Shown here: positions 54,748 through 64,000 of the stretch, piece by piece
Layout of the letters: each line of letters starts with the position of its first letter
How positions within the stretch are numbered: the first letter of the stretch is position 1
From: an uncultured Pseudomonadales bacterium
GTDB lineage: Bacteria; Pseudomonadota; Gammaproteobacteria; Pseudomonadales; Cellvibrionaceae
Direction: 5' to 3'
Assembly (NCBI GenBank): GCA_947494095.1
Contig: CANLTI010000006.1
Location: forward strand, 1 to 64,000
DNA length: 64,000 nt
Translations under genes and position numbers: made by a program
Notes under the pieces: model-generated
Seen by the model: only the letters and a program-made list of their open reading frames with translations
What the model was told of the DNA's origin: nothing
Databases searched by the model: none

Positions 54748-55330
54748 GCTGCTCCTCCATTTTACGACTGCTGTTTATATTTTCCTTGTTAGCCTTATTA
54801 AGTGCCGATGCGCTGTAATGGCGCTTAACCCACTGTTGCAGTAGCGCAATAAGTGCAGGGTTTGATGAGGTTTGAATGCTGGCTGGAGCATATAAGGCGC
54901 ACTGCCATTGTTGTGCGTCTTTGTGTGTAAAAAGAGGAGTAGCGGTGGTGGTGTTGAGCCATTGCAGCCACTCATCGCCGTGGGCTTTAACAATAGTATG
55001 CCGATGATGAGGGTATGCGTGCAGCGCCACTTGTTTACTTAATTGCATAAGCTGCTGTGCTTGTTGTTGGGCATTTTGCTGTGCCTTATTAGAGATATCT
55101 TGTAGCGCATTGAGAGCCAGGGTGCGATAGCGATTATTGCGGTGATGTTTAATTGCCGCAATAATCATCACGGTGATAAGGCCAATAGCGCAGGCTATTA
55201 ATAGCCACCACCCCCAGGCGATAGGCCAGTAGCTGATGGCGGCAGGTTCAATAATATCCGCCATTTGCGCTTTGATTTGAGCTTGCATTTGTGGATCGAG
55301 GCCGCCTGCAGCTTGCGTGGCGTTATTCAT
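54740..55330 (-). CDS. DUF4381 domain protein
   Basis: A 196-residue protein with one membrane helix near residues 40-62 (WWLLIACAIGLITVMIIAAI) and a cytosolic helical part with the motif LYAPASIQTSSNPALIALLQQWV. DUF4381 proteins are regular members of MoxR/VWA operons and probably scaffold the complex. It overlaps the DUF58 and VWA genes. Confidence 0.88.
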   Translation of the reverse strand: MNNATQAAGGLDPQMQAQIKAQMADIIEPAAISYWPIAWGWWLLIACAIGLITVMIIAAIKHHRNNRYRTLALNALQDISNKAQQNAQQQAQQLMQLSKQVALHAYPHHRHTIVKAHGDEWLQWLNTTTATPLFTHKDAQQWQCALYAPASIQTSSNPALIALLQQWVKRHYSASALNKANKENINSSRKMEEQHV

Positions 55331-56316
55331 AATTGCCCCCTTAATGACTTGGACAAGGCGTTGGCCCTTTGGCCTAATACATCGAGCAGTAAGCCTTCAA
55401 GGTCATCATTAACCGGTGCATTAATACCTGTGCTCATGGCTTGATTCAAAGCATGTTTTAGCGCTTGCTGCTGTTGATTGAAGTGTTGGGTAAATTGTTG
55501 GCGTACACGGCGGCTATTCACGGTGGTGCGCGCCTGCCCATCGCCGATGGTGAACAGGCCCTTGCTCGGCAATGTGGCCTCTAGGGGGTCGTATACCTTA
55601 AAAAAGTTCACATCCGCATGGCGAGCCAGTGTACTCAGTGGGCCGTTGATATCCAGAGGGTCATGACCATCAGAAATCACATACGCCATGGCGCCGGGCT
55701 TAATAATGCGCTGGGCATCTTCGAGAAATTGCGCTAATGAGCGCCCGGTGCGCGCGGCGGGGTTGCTCAGTTGTTGATTGGCATCGACTAAAGCGTGAAT
55801 AAAGGCCAATACCGCATTTTTGCCGCGCTTGGGGCGCAGATCCCACTCGCCATGATCACTTAAAATCATTGCGCCAATGCGATCACCGGCATGGCACGCA
55901 GCCCAAGCAATGGCTGCAGCAATACGTGCGGCATAAACGCATTTAAATTGATGCTGACTACCAAAAAACATCGAAGAGCGCATATCAACCATAATAAAAA
56001 TAGGCCGCTCACGCTCTTCTTCAAAGAGCTTAGTGTAGGGTTTTTGGGCGCGTGCGGTGACGCGCCAGTCGATAGTGCGGATATCGTCCCCGGCTTGGTA
56101 GGGGCGCACCTCGGCAAAACTCATGCCGCGCCCACGATAACGCGTGCGTACATTCCCCGCCATAATCGCGTGGCTATTGCGCGTTTGCCCTAATTGTAAT
56201 TTTTGGCCGAGCATGCGTAGGTCAAATAAATCATTCGCTTGGCAGTAGGTTAGGCGATTACTGGTATCCAGTGCGTTGATGGGGGTGATCGATTCCATAG
56301 TCTTGATCGGCTCCAT
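55327..56316 (-). CDS. DUF58 domain protein
   Basis: A 329-residue protein with the DUF58 signature, GMSFAEVRPYQAGDDIRTID followed by WRVTARAQKPYTKLFEEERE near residues 70-105, then a VWA-like fold (IFIMVDMRSSMFFGS, AMAYVISDGHDPL). Such proteins link the MoxR ATPase to the membrane VWA components. A second ATG lies six residues in (MESITPINAL). Confidence 0.92.
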   Translation of the reverse strand: MEPIKTMESITPINALDTSNRLTYCQANDLFDLRMLGQKLQLGQTRNSHAIMAGNVRTRYRGRGMSFAEVRPYQAGDDIRTIDWRVTARAQKPYTKLFEEERERPIFIMVDMRSSMFFGSQHQFKCVYAARIAAAIAWAACHAGDRIGAMILSDHGEWDLRPKRGKNAVLAFIHALVDANQQLSNPAARTGRSLAQFLEDAQRIIKPGAMAYVISDGHDPLDINGPLSTLARHADVNFFKVYDPLEATLPSKGLFTIGDGQARTTVNSRRVRQQFTQHFNQQQQALKHALNQAMSTGINAPVNDDLEGLLLDVLGQRANALSKSLRGQL

Positions 56317-56330
56317 AGTAGCGCTCCGGC

Positions 56331-57293
56331 CTAAGCGACCGGCACCAGTGCAAGTAACTGATTAATAATTTCATCGGGGGTGATACCGGCGGCTTCAGCT
56401 TCAAAACTGAGTAGTAAACGATGGCGAAAAACATCGTGAATAACCGCTTGAATGTTGTCGGGGCTGACGTAATCTTTACCCTCTAGCCAAGCGTGTGCTC
56501 GGGCGCAGCGGTCTAAGCTAATTGTTGCGCGCGGGCTTACCCCAAATTCGATGTATTTGGCTAAGGCGGGGTCGTAGGCGCCGGGGTTGCGCGTGGCACC
56601 CACGAGCTGCACCAAATACTCTTCAACGTTGTCGGCCATATACAAGGCGAGTGCTTCATCACGGGCATCAAACAGTTGCTTTTGTGTGACCACGGTTGGT
56701 TGGGTGATGGGGTCTTTACGAGCTTCATTGCGATTAAGGCGTAAAATTTCGCGCTCTGCGGCAATATCTGGGTAGCCAACACGTACATGCATTAAAAAGC
56801 GATCTAATTGAGCCTCGGGCAGCGGGTAGGTGCCTTCTTGTTCAATCGGGTTTTGTGTGGCCATGACCAAAAAAAGCTCTGGCAGTGGATAGGTTGATTT
56901 GCCCACACTAATTTGTCTTTCAGCCATTGCCTCTAACAGCGCCGATTGCACCTTAGCGGGCGCGCGGTTGATCTCATCGGCTAAGACCAAATTATGGAAT
57001 ATAGGCCCAGGTTGAAAGCTAAACTCGCCCGTTTCGGGGCGATAAATATCGGTGCCAGTCACATCAGAGGGCAGTAAGTCGGGAGTGAATTGCACCCGGT
57101 GAAATTCGGCCTCTATGCCTTTGGCCAAGCTATTAATGGCCTTTGTCTTGGCTAATCCCGGCGCCCCTTCAACTAACAAGTGCCCATCGGCCAATAAGGC
57201 TGTCAGTAGTCTATCAACCAATTGCGGTTGGCCAACAATTTGATGGTTTAACCAGGTTTTAAGGGCGTTAATGGCAGTTTGAGTCTCAGACAT
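56331..57293 (-). CDS. MoxR family AAA+ ATPase
   Basis: A 320-residue AAA+ ATPase. Walker A is in VEGAPGLAKTKAINSL near residue 38 and Walker B in LVLADEINRAPAKVQSALLE near 107. ATQNPIEQEGTYPLPEAQLDRF carries the sensor and arginine-finger region. MoxR proteins act as chaperones that activate VWA partners; the downstream genes are the likely partners. It is the first gene of the operon. Confidence 0.95.
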   Translation of the reverse strand: MSETQTAINALKTWLNHQIVGQPQLVDRLLTALLADGHLLVEGAPGLAKTKAINSLAKGIEAEFHRVQFTPDLLPSDVTGTDIYRPETGEFSFQPGPIFHNLVLADEINRAPAKVQSALLEAMAERQISVGKSTYPLPELFLVMATQNPIEQEGTYPLPEAQLDRFLMHVRVGYPDIAAEREILRLNRNEARKDPITQPTVVTQKQLFDARDEALALYMADNVEEYLVQLVGATRNPGAYDPALAKYIEFGVSPRATISLDRCARAHAWLEGKDYVSPDNIQAVIHDVFRHRLLLSFEAEAAGITPDEIINQLLALVPVA

Positions 57294-57713
57294 GGTGTTG
57301 CAATCCTAATGTAGGTGAGCCTTGTATGTAAATTGTGCGAGCTACGGCTGCGGTGAGTCGTGTGCATTCCCAATGGGAGGCACTAGACTCGCAATTATGA
57401 CGCGAGTTCCGCGGATTGGGCCGCCTCTAATCGATTACCTCTCATTGACTATGCTTAAAGCACTATGGCTAAAGCACAATGCATTGAGCTAATCACGATT
57501 ACGGTCAATGACGGCTCAAATCTAAATGTGTATATTAGCCAAAAGAAAAAAGCCTTAGCTTGCTGCTACGGCTTTATGTGGGGGTTGCGGTAGTAAATTC
57601 AACACTCGGCATAGCAGGCACTTAACAGAGTATTCAACGCCAATAAGATCAAGCCCAATGCCTTATTGGCTCACATAGGTCAGAAAAATAATAAGTCGGT
57701 TAGGAGAATAAAC
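57294..57713. other. Divergent promoter region with hairpin
   Basis: This stretch separates moxR (minus) from gdhB (plus) and should hold both promoters. AAAGCCTTAGC and GCTACGGCTTT (about 57550-57576) form a terminator-like stem with A-rich flanks. It may terminate read-through or attenuate gdhB. A TAGGAG ribosome site lies before gdhB at 57701-57706. No gene is seen. Confidence 0.5.
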
Positions 57714-60700
57714 ATGGGTAATGTTATAGCGGCTCATCAAAAGCCTCACTCTATCACCCAGCAGCACAAACAACTTTTTGATGATGTTATCGCTTGTATA
57801 ACACAGCACTACACCATCGAGGATACCGCAACGCTGAAGGCTTTCATCAATAAGTTGTGGCAAGCATGGCCTCAGTCTGAACTCGATGACCGCAGTGCAG
57901 AGGATCACGCTCATTGCCTATACGGCTTATGGCTCAGCCTTAAAGCGGTGAATACCGATGTGAATAAGCCGGTATTACAACTTAAAGTTCCCAATGTTGA
58001 AGAAGAGGGCTGGGCATGTCATCGCACGGTGTTGCATTGGGCATTACCTGATAGTCCATTTCTTGTTGATACCTTGCGTATAGCGCTTAACGAGTTGGGC
58101 ATTGCGTTGCACTTGTTAGCCAGTTGTGTAATCACGCCACCTCAATCAGAAAAAGCCTTTGCGGTGATTTATGCCGAATTGGGCTTGCTCACCGATGATG
58201 AAAGTGCAGCGTTTAAGCAACGTGTTCATGCGACGGCGTTAGAATTGCAACATGTCGTTGAGGATTACCCCAAGCTCTTAGAAAAGACACAAACCTTACA
58301 AACACAACTGCAGGGCCTAGGTACCGACGAAGCAAACGAGGCTGCAGCGCTATTAAAATGGCTAGAAGCGTCTAACTTTACCTATTTGGGTTACCGTGAG
58401 TTTAGTTATGAGGCCGCAGCGACAGCAAAGACGGGCCTTGGTTTATGCCGCAAGCGTAAATCGCAAGCTCAAGGTGGAGCCAATAAAGGTGCAGGTAATA
58501 AAGCCCTGATGCCTGTGCATTGTGTTGGTGAGGTGTGTAAAGACATCCTTATTTTTACTAAATCGGCCACATTGGCTAAAATACACCGTGCGGTATACCC
58601 CGACTGCATTGTGATTAAATTATTTGATGAGCAAAAAAACTGTATAGGCGAAGGGCACTTACTGGGCTTTTTTACTTACGCTGTTATCCAAACGGCCCCA
58701 ACGACGATCCCCTGGATTCGGCAAAAGCTCAAAGTGGTCAATAAAGCGAGTGGCTTGGCCAAAAACAGCTATGCCTTTAGAACCTTACGGCGTGTGGTCG
58801 AAGGCTTTCCACGTGATGAGCTGTTTCAGGCGTCGAGCGAAGAACTCACCGAGACATTACTGGGTATTTGCCAAATTAACGAACGTAAAAAAGTGCGCCT
58901 TTTTATGCGCGCCAACCCTTACGGTCGCTTTGTTACCGCAATAGTCTATGTTCCTCGAGACATGTACAACACTCGGGTGCGAATAAAGATTGAAAAAATC
59001 ATCTCCAAAGCTATTAATAGTGAAGCGGTGGAGTCGACAACATTTTTTTCGGAGTCGGTATTGGCGCGCGCTTATTGCGTGTTTAAATTACCCGAAGGCG
59101 AACTACTGAATATTGCCGATGAAATAGATGTTGCCGACTTACAAAACCAAATCAATACTATTGCTACAGGCTGGCAAGAGCACCTTGAAACGGCCTTAAT
59201 CGAAGCGAAGGGTGATAAATTAGGCTTGCCGCTGTTTAGGCGTTATGGTTCGGTTTTGTCGGTGGCCTATCAAGATGCCTATGATGCTCGAGCAGCTGTT
59301 GGTGATATTGAGCTTTTTGAGCAAGTGGCCAATAGCGGTAAAATAGCCATGCATGTCTTTAAACCTCAAGGGGGGAAAGACAACCAATTACGTTTTAAAG
59401 TGGTTAATGCCAAAACCCCTTTAGCGTTGTCGGATGTTATCCCTATTCTCGAAAACCTTGGGGTACGTGTACTGGGCGAAAACCCTTTTGCGCTAACATT
59501 AGACGATGAAACCTATTGGTTACATGACTTTAGCCTTGAGCTACTACACCGCCACGGTGATATTGATAACGCCTTTAAAAAGCGCTTTAGTGAGGCTTTT
59601 GAAGCAGCATGGGAGGGTGTTATTGATAATGATGCCTTTAACCGCTTAGTGCTCGGTGCGGGTATTGCTTGGCGAGATGTGGTGATTCTACGCGCTTATG
59701 CTGCCTACTTTAAACAAACGCTATTCCCTTTAGACAGTGACGTGATAGCAGGGGCTTTATTGCGCCACGGTGATATCAGTGCATCGCTTGTCAATTGGTT
59801 TTATGTGCGCTTTAACCCTACCACACAAAAAAACGACACCCACGGAAGCCAGCCAAGTCATGATTTAAATCATGACTCTAGTAACAAAATGTTAACCGAT
59901 ATCTGTGAGTCGTTGGATGCGGTGAATAGCTTAGATGACGATCGTGTGTTTCAGCGTTTTATTAGTGGTTTTCGAGCGACACTGCGAACGAACTTCTTTC
60001 AATTAACGGGCCCGCGAGCTTGCCCTGATAGCTTAGTGTTAAAGCTGTCTCCTGAGCTCATGGATGACATTCCTGCACCTAAGCCTAAATTTGAAATATT
60101 TGTTTATTCTACTCGTGTTGAAGGCGTGCACTTGCGCACCAGTATGGTGGCACGCGGAGGCTTGCGTTGGTCTGATCGTTTAAATGATTACCGTACCGAG
60201 GTTTTAGGTTTAGTGAAAGCCCAAGCGGTCAAAAATGCCGTGATTGTGCCCAGTGGTGCTAAAGGCGGCTTTGTGGCTAAGCACTTACACCGTTTCACCA
60301 GTCGTCAAACTATACAAGATGAAGGCATTGCCTGTTACCAGCAGTTTATTCGCGGCCTACTCAGTGTGACCGATAACTTAATCGAAGGTGAAGCGATTAA
60401 GCCTAATGATGTGGTTTGCATTGATGGCGATGACCCTTATTTAGTGGTCGCAGCCGATAAAGGTACAGCAACTTTCTCCGATATCGCCAATAAGATCTCA
60501 TTAGAGTATGGACACTGGTTAGGCGACGGCTTCGCTTCTGGTGGTAGTCAAGGCTATGATCATAAAGCGATGGGGATTACAGCCAAGGGGGCCTGGATTT
60601 CGGTGCAGCGCCACTTCCGAGAAAAAGATATAGACATCCAAAACGAAAGCATTCGGGTTGTGGGTATTGGTGATATGGCAGGCGATGTGTTTGGTAACGG

Positions 60701-62585
60701 CATGTTGCTGTCGACAAAACTTAAACTGGTCGCGGCTTTTAATCATATGCATATTTTTATTGACCCCACCCCCGAAGCCGACTCAAGCTTTGCTGAACGC
60801 CAGCGTTTGTTTAGCACCCCAGGCAGCACGTGGGAGGATTACAATAAAAAGTTAATCTCTAAAGGCGGCGCGGTTTTTTCTCGATCGGCCAAAACCATTA
60901 CGCTAAATGACGACATCAAGCGATGTTTTGATATTACCGCGAGCAAGCTAACCCCGAATGAGTTTATTACTGCCATTATTAAGGCGCCTGTTGACTTGAT
61001 TTGGAACGGTGGCATTGGTACTTACGTGAAAAGCAGCCACGAAAGTCACGTCGACGTGGGTGATAAAGCCAGTGATAGTTTACGGGTGAATGGTAAAGAG
61101 TTGCGCTGTAAGGTGTTTGGTGAAGGGGGGAATTTGGGCATGACACAGCTTGGGCGAATAGAATTTTGCCAAGCTGGCGGTGCTTGTAATACCGATTTTA
61201 TTGACAATGCCGCGGGGGTGGATTGCTCAGATCACGAAGTGAATTTGAAAATCTTATTGCAAGCGGTGATTGAGCGCGGTGATTTAACCGAAAAGCAACG
61301 CAACGGGCTACTTAAAGAGTACACCGAAGAAATTAGCCGCTTAGTACTTGCGCATAATTTTGCGCAGACTGAGTGTTTAAGCTTGGCCGAGCGCCAAGTG
61401 TCAAAGCGTGCAGGTGAATACCGCAAATTAATGAGCTATTTAGAAAAGCATGCTGGGCTAAACCGTAAGCTAGAGTTTTTACCTGCCGATCATATATTAG
61501 CGAAACGCTACGACAATGGCGATAACCTCACAAGGCCAGAGCTGGCGGTGTTATTAAGTTATGCCAAAGTGATGCTCAAAGCGGCACTGGCCAAAACACA
61601 ATTAAGCCGTGACCCGACTATTCGCGCTATGGCTTTTTGGGCATTCCCGCAAGGCGCGGCTGAACGCTTTAGCGATGATGTACTCAATCACCGCTTATTA
61701 AATGAAGTGGTTAGCACTCAGCTGGCCAATGATTTTATTAATAACTTGGGTATTACAGCGGCTTATCGCTTTTTATCCGATACCAATACACCGCTTGAAG
61801 AGGTGTTTATTGCCTACGTGGTTGCGCGCGAAGTGTTTGACTTGAACACTTTTAACCAATACATGGCCGAGCAATGTAATTTAATGCCCGAAAGCCGAAT
61901 TTACGATTTAAAAACCAAAATGGTGCGCCGTATACGCCGTGGCGTGCGTTGGTTTTTACGCAATGGTGATAAAAATAAAACAACACAAGAGCATATTGCC
62001 TGCCTTAAGCCTTTATTGTCAGAGGTGGCCAGCACCATTGAGTTGGCGCTCGCTGGAGAGTTAAAGTCAGCATGGCAGCAGCGCTTTGATGATTATATTA
62101 AGTTGGGGTTAAACCATCACTGGGCGACAATTATTGCAATGCCCGACAACTTATTCGCCGGCTTAGGTGTTGCGGCCATTCAGCAAAACACACACGCAGC
62201 TCCGGCATTGTGTGCCCAAATATTTTATGGCCTACACAATTTATTGAGGGTGCGTGAATTTGCGGGTGCAGTGTCAGAAATGCCTGTGCACTCGCCCTGG
62301 CAAGCGATGGCCAGAGAAACCTTACTCGAGGATATCGAGTTGCAACTACGGCACATGGCTGAAGTGATTGTGGGGCATTTTGGAGACATCCAAAAACCCG
62401 ATGATATCCTCGATAAAATACAAGCGTTAATCCCCGAGGCTGCACTACAGCAATGGCACAGCTGGTTAAATGAGTTACAGCAAGAGCACCATCGCCAAGA
62501 AAAAGATCAAGGCGATATTTCGTTGTATCATGTCACGTTGCGTCAGTTATCGAGCGTAACAGCAGCTGTTTTAAAAGTTAGCTAA
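57714..62585 (+). CDS. gdhB: NAD-specific glutamate dehydrogenase, large (about 180 kDa) class
   Basis: Converts glutamate to 2-oxoglutarate and ammonia with NAD. At 1,623 residues it fits the large GDH class of Pseudomonas. The N-terminal third carries ACT-like regulatory modules (AFAVIYAELGLLTDDE, RAYCVFKLPEGELLN). The catalytic region contains GVHLRTSMVARGGLRWSDRL near residue 805, VKNAVIVPSGAKGGFV, DGFASGGSQGYDHKAMGITA, VVGIGDMAGDVFGNGMLLS for NAD binding and NGGIGTYVKSS. A long C-terminal helical domain follows. ATG 57714, with TAGGAG upstream, is preferred over 57666. Confidence 0.96.
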   Translation: MGNVIAAHQKPHSITQQHKQLFDDVIACITQHYTIEDTATLKAFINKLWQAWPQSELDDRSAEDHAHCLYGLWLSLKAVNTDVNKPVLQLKVPNVEEEGWACHRTVLHWALPDSPFLVDTLRIALNELGIALHLLASCVITPPQSEKAFAVIYAELGLLTDDESAAFKQRVHATALELQHVVEDYPKLLEKTQTLQTQLQGLGTDEANEAAALLKWLEASNFTYLGYREFSYEAAATAKTGLGLCRKRKSQAQGGANKGAGNKALMPVHCVGEVCKDILIFTKSATLAKIHRAVYPDCIVIKLFDEQKNCIGEGHLLGFFTYAVIQTAPTTIPWIRQKLKVVNKASGLAKNSYAFRTLRRVVEGFPRDELFQASSEELTETLLGICQINERKKVRLFMRANPYGRFVTAIVYVPRDMYNTRVRIKIEKIISKAINSEAVESTTFFSESVLARAYCVFKLPEGELLNIADEIDVADLQNQINTIATGWQEHLETALIEAKGDKLGLPLFRRYGSVLSVAYQDAYDARAAVGDIELFEQVANSGKIAMHVFKPQGGKDNQLRFKVVNAKTPLALSDVIPILENLGVRVLGENPFALTLDDETYWLHDFSLELLHRHGDIDNAFKKRFSEAFEAAWEGVIDNDAFNRLVLGAGIAWRDVVILRAYAAYFKQTLFPLDSDVIAGALLRHGDISASLVNWFYVRFNPTTQKNDTHGSQPSHDLNHDSSNKMLTDICESLDAVNSLDDDRVFQRFISGFRATLRTNFFQLTGPRACPDSLVLKLSPELMDDIPAPKPKFEIFVYSTRVEGVHLRTSMVARGGLRWSDRLNDYRTEVLGLVKAQAVKNAVIVPSGAKGGFVAKHLHRFTSRQTIQDEGIACYQQFIRGLLSVTDNLIEGEAIKPNDVVCIDGDDPYLVVAADKGTATFSDIANKISLEYGHWLGDGFASGGSQGYDHKAMGITAKGAWISVQRHFREKDIDIQNESIRVVGIGDMAGDVFGNGMLLSTKLKLVAAFNHMHIFIDPTPEADSSFAERQRLFSTPGSTWEDYNKKLISKGGAVFSRSAKTITLNDDIKRCFDITASKLTPNEFITAIIKAPVDLIWNGGIGTYVKSSHESHVDVGDKASDSLRVNGKELRCKVFGEGGNLGMTQLGRIEFCQAGGACNTDFIDNAAGVDCSDHEVNLKILLQAVIERGDLTEKQRNGLLKEYTEEISRLVLAHNFAQTECLSLAERQVSKRAGEYRKLMSYLEKHAGLNRKLEFLPADHILAKRYDNGDNLTRPELAVLLSYAKVMLKAALAKTQLSRDPTIRAMAFWAFPQGAAERFSDDVLNHRLLNEVVSTQLANDFINNLGITAAYRFLSDTNTPLEEVFIAYVVAREVFDLNTFNQYMAEQCNLMPESRIYDLKTKMVRRIRRGVRWFLRNGDKNKTTQEHIACLKPLLSEVASTIELALAGELKSAWQQRFDDYIKLGLNHHWATIIAMPDNLFAGLGVAAIQQNTHAAPALCAQIFYGLHNLLRVREFAGAVSEMPVHSPWQAMARETLLEDIELQLRHMAEVIVGHFGDIQKPDDILDKIQALIPEAALQQWHSWLNELQQEHHRQEKDQGDISLYHVTLRQLSSVTAAVLKVS

Positions 62586-63042
62586 TACCGAAGAGCAGCG
62601 TTCACTAAACGACTCACTTCAATGCACTGTGTTGAGTACGCTGTATTGAGGTGAGTTAGGCGACAACGTAGTCTCCGTTTTATTTGGCTACCCTTTAAAG
62701 GAGTTGCGGCCTAGTACAATTTAGTGATAACTTTTAATGATTGGAACTGATACTTTAATATAAAGCATTAGTTATTGGCGTGTAATGGGTCATTGTGAGC
62801 ACAATACACTGACTGAACTGCTTTTTAGCATACAATATGTTGATGACAGGCAGTAACATGCAAATAGGCGCCTTTAGGCTATAATAGCCCGCGATCCGAT
62901 CTGGTCATTTAATACCTAACGAAGACGTAACTATTCAGAGTGAGGCTTATCAGCTGAGCTCAATAGTTACACGAAGACAAGGTATTACCATAACTTCAAT
63001 TTTCAACCTCCTCATGCATGGGGAGTTACCCCTGGAGAATCA
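62586..63042. other. Intergenic region before the M1 peptidase gene
   Basis: A hairpin (ACTCACTTCAAT, 62612-62623, with ATTGAGGTGAGT, 62645-62656) lies about 27 bp after gdhB and may be its transcript end. The rest holds a minimal MITE at 62927-62970 and the leader of the next gene, with GGAGA before its ATG. No gene is seen. Confidence 0.6.
62927..62970 (-). mobile_element. Minimal 44-bp MITE derivative with perfect 8-bp duplication
   Basis: GTAACTATTCAG (62927-62938) and CTCAATAGTTAC (62959-62970) are the ends. ACGAAGAC is duplicated exactly at 62919-62926 and 62971-62978. Read on the minus strand it is the family left end (GAGCTCAGCTGATAAGCCTC) joined straight to the right end. It lies 72 bp before the M1 peptidase ATG. 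Confidence 0.88.
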
Positions 63043-64000
63043 ATGTTAATGTCGTTTTTATATCGATCAATTTGCCTCATGTGGCTTGTGCCTATGGCAG
63101 TCGTCGCATCGCATGCCACCGCGTCGCCTGTTCAGCAAACCAAAGGAGACTTCGTTGATAAGTTTAGACAGCTTGAAGAAGTGCTCCCCACCCCAAACCA
63201 ATACCGTAATGCCGCAGGCGAACCGGGCAATGAGTATTGGCAGCAAAAAGTGGATTATCGTATCGATGTGACACTGGATGAGCGTCAGCGTAGCCTCAAA
63301 GCCAAGCAAAGCGTAACTTACCATAATAACTCGCCTTATGCCTTGCGTTACTTATGGCTACAGTTAGAGCAAAATCGCTTTAAAGAAGACTCAGTGGCTG
63401 AGCGCACTGTAAGCTTTGGTGGCATAGGGCGCCGTGGTCCCGGCACTCGTCAAACCAGTGATGAAGCTAAAGCGGGCATTAGTTTTGGTGAGTTAGAGCG
63501 CCAACAATGGCTAGCTGACAACAAAGTGGGTTACGATATTTTGAGTGTCAGTGCCAGCGATGGCTCGGCATTGCCTTACACTATATCCGGTACGCAAATG
63601 CGTATTGACTTACCTGCGGCGCTTAAATCTAAAGAGCAGCTTTCGTTTAACATCGAGTACGCTTACAACATTCTTGAAGAAGATGCCGTATCGGCCCGCG
63701 CGGGTTACGAGCACTTTCCCGATGATGCCCGTAAAGGCGGTAATGATATCTTTTTGCTAGCGCAGTGGTTTCCGCGCTTACAAGCCTATTCTGATTATGA
63801 AGCTTGGCACAACAAAGAATTTTTAGGTCGCGGTGAATTCACGCTAGAGTTTGGCGATTATGAAGTGAATATTACAGTACCGGCCGACCACATTGTTTCA
63901 TCAACCGGTGAGCTTCAAAATGCTAATGCGGTACTCACAAAAACTCAGCGCGAGCGCCTTGAAAAAGCCAAAACCGCCAAGCGCCCTGTTTTTGTTGTTA
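63043..64000 (+). CDS. M1 family metallopeptidase, secreted, N-terminal part
   Basis: The gene runs off the window; 319 residues are visible. It has a signal peptide ending SHATA-SP. A non-catalytic beta domain typical of secreted M1 peptidases follows (QKVDYRIDVTLDERQRSLKA, SVTYHNNSPYALRYLWLQLE, FLLAQWFPRLQAYSDYEAWH, FTLEFGDYEVNITVPADHIV). The zinc-binding HEXXH is expected downstream of the window. It differs from the cytosolic PepN at 18590. A MITE derivative sits in its upstream region. Confidence 0.85.
   Translation, partial: MLMSFLYRSICLMWLVPMAVVASHATASPVQQTKGDFVDKFRQLEEVLPTPNQYRNAAGEPGNEYWQQKVDYRIDVTLDERQRSLKAKQSVTYHNNSPYALRYLWLQLEQNRFKEDSVAERTVSFGGIGRRGPGTRQTSDEAKAGISFGELERQQWLADNKVGYDILSVSASDGSALPYTISGTQMRIDLPAALKSKEQLSFNIEYAYNILEEDAVSARAGYEHFPDDARKGGNDIFLLAQWFPRLQAYSDYEAWHNKEFLGRGEFTLEFGDYEVNITVPADHIVSSTGELQNANAVLTKTQRERLEKAKTAKRPVFVV

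Overview
The window is a chromosomal segment of moderate GC from a gammaproteobacterium. The gene order surA-pdxA-rsmA-apaG-apaH with lptD and a divergent amgK-murU pair, the order metG-rsxABC...DGE, and DUF1315-pepN and DUF2835 genes of the kind found in Pseudomonas and Cellvibrio relatives all point this way. A marine Cellvibrionaceae-type bacterium (Saccharophagus, Teredinibacter or similar) is the best guess. This is an inference from gene content; no rRNA or marker comparison was possible.

Layout. 1-183: the 3' end of an IS66-type transposase abutting a response-regulator gene. 1.1-9.0 kb: outer-membrane and housekeeping block on the minus strand (apaH, apaG, rsmA, pdxA, surA, lptD). 9.1-11.8 kb: peptidoglycan-recycling genes amgK-murU and a DUF4126 membrane protein. 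12.1-18.6 kb: a coiled-coil protein of unknown function, a PLP-dependent deaminase/desulfhydrase-like enzyme, NAD kinase, a metallophosphoesterase, a rhomboid protease and DUF1315. 18.6-26.1 kb: pepN, a hexapeptide acyltransferase, DUF2835, a lipoprotein and clpB. 26.1-33.0 kb: an accessory region with a RES-type toxin pair lying between two copies of the clpB 3' end, a HigBA-type toxin-antitoxin pair, a truncated transposition ATPase, a REP-associated (RAYT) transposase broken by a palindromic insert, and an AT-rich SDR gene preceded by an integron-attC-like sequence. 33.0-42.1 kb: the Rsx/Rnf electron-transport complex split by an mscS gene, then metG. 42.1-47.2 kb: gene remnants, then an egtB-egtD-racemase-like operon (ergothioneine-type thiohistidine synthesis) and an Lrp/AsnC regulator. 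47.7-57.3 kb: a propeller-like lipoprotein and a full moxR-DUF58-DUF4381-VWA-VWA/TPR-BatD operon. 57.7-64 kb: a large NAD-specific glutamate dehydrogenase and the start of an M1 metallopeptidase.

The main unlisted structure is a family of short non-coding insertions with GTAACTATTCAG/CTGAATAGTTAC ends. Three copies have exact 8-bp flanking duplications and a fourth has a near-exact one. They range from 44 to 236 bp and sit in gene leaders or trailers, with two decayed copies as well. The GTAA terminus and 8-bp duplication are hallmarks of IS66-family transposition, so these look like IS66-type MITEs. A second repeat family (about 140-175 bp, nested hairpin) occurs twice, each time between convergent genes. 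No CRISPR array, rRNA or tRNA gene was recognised.
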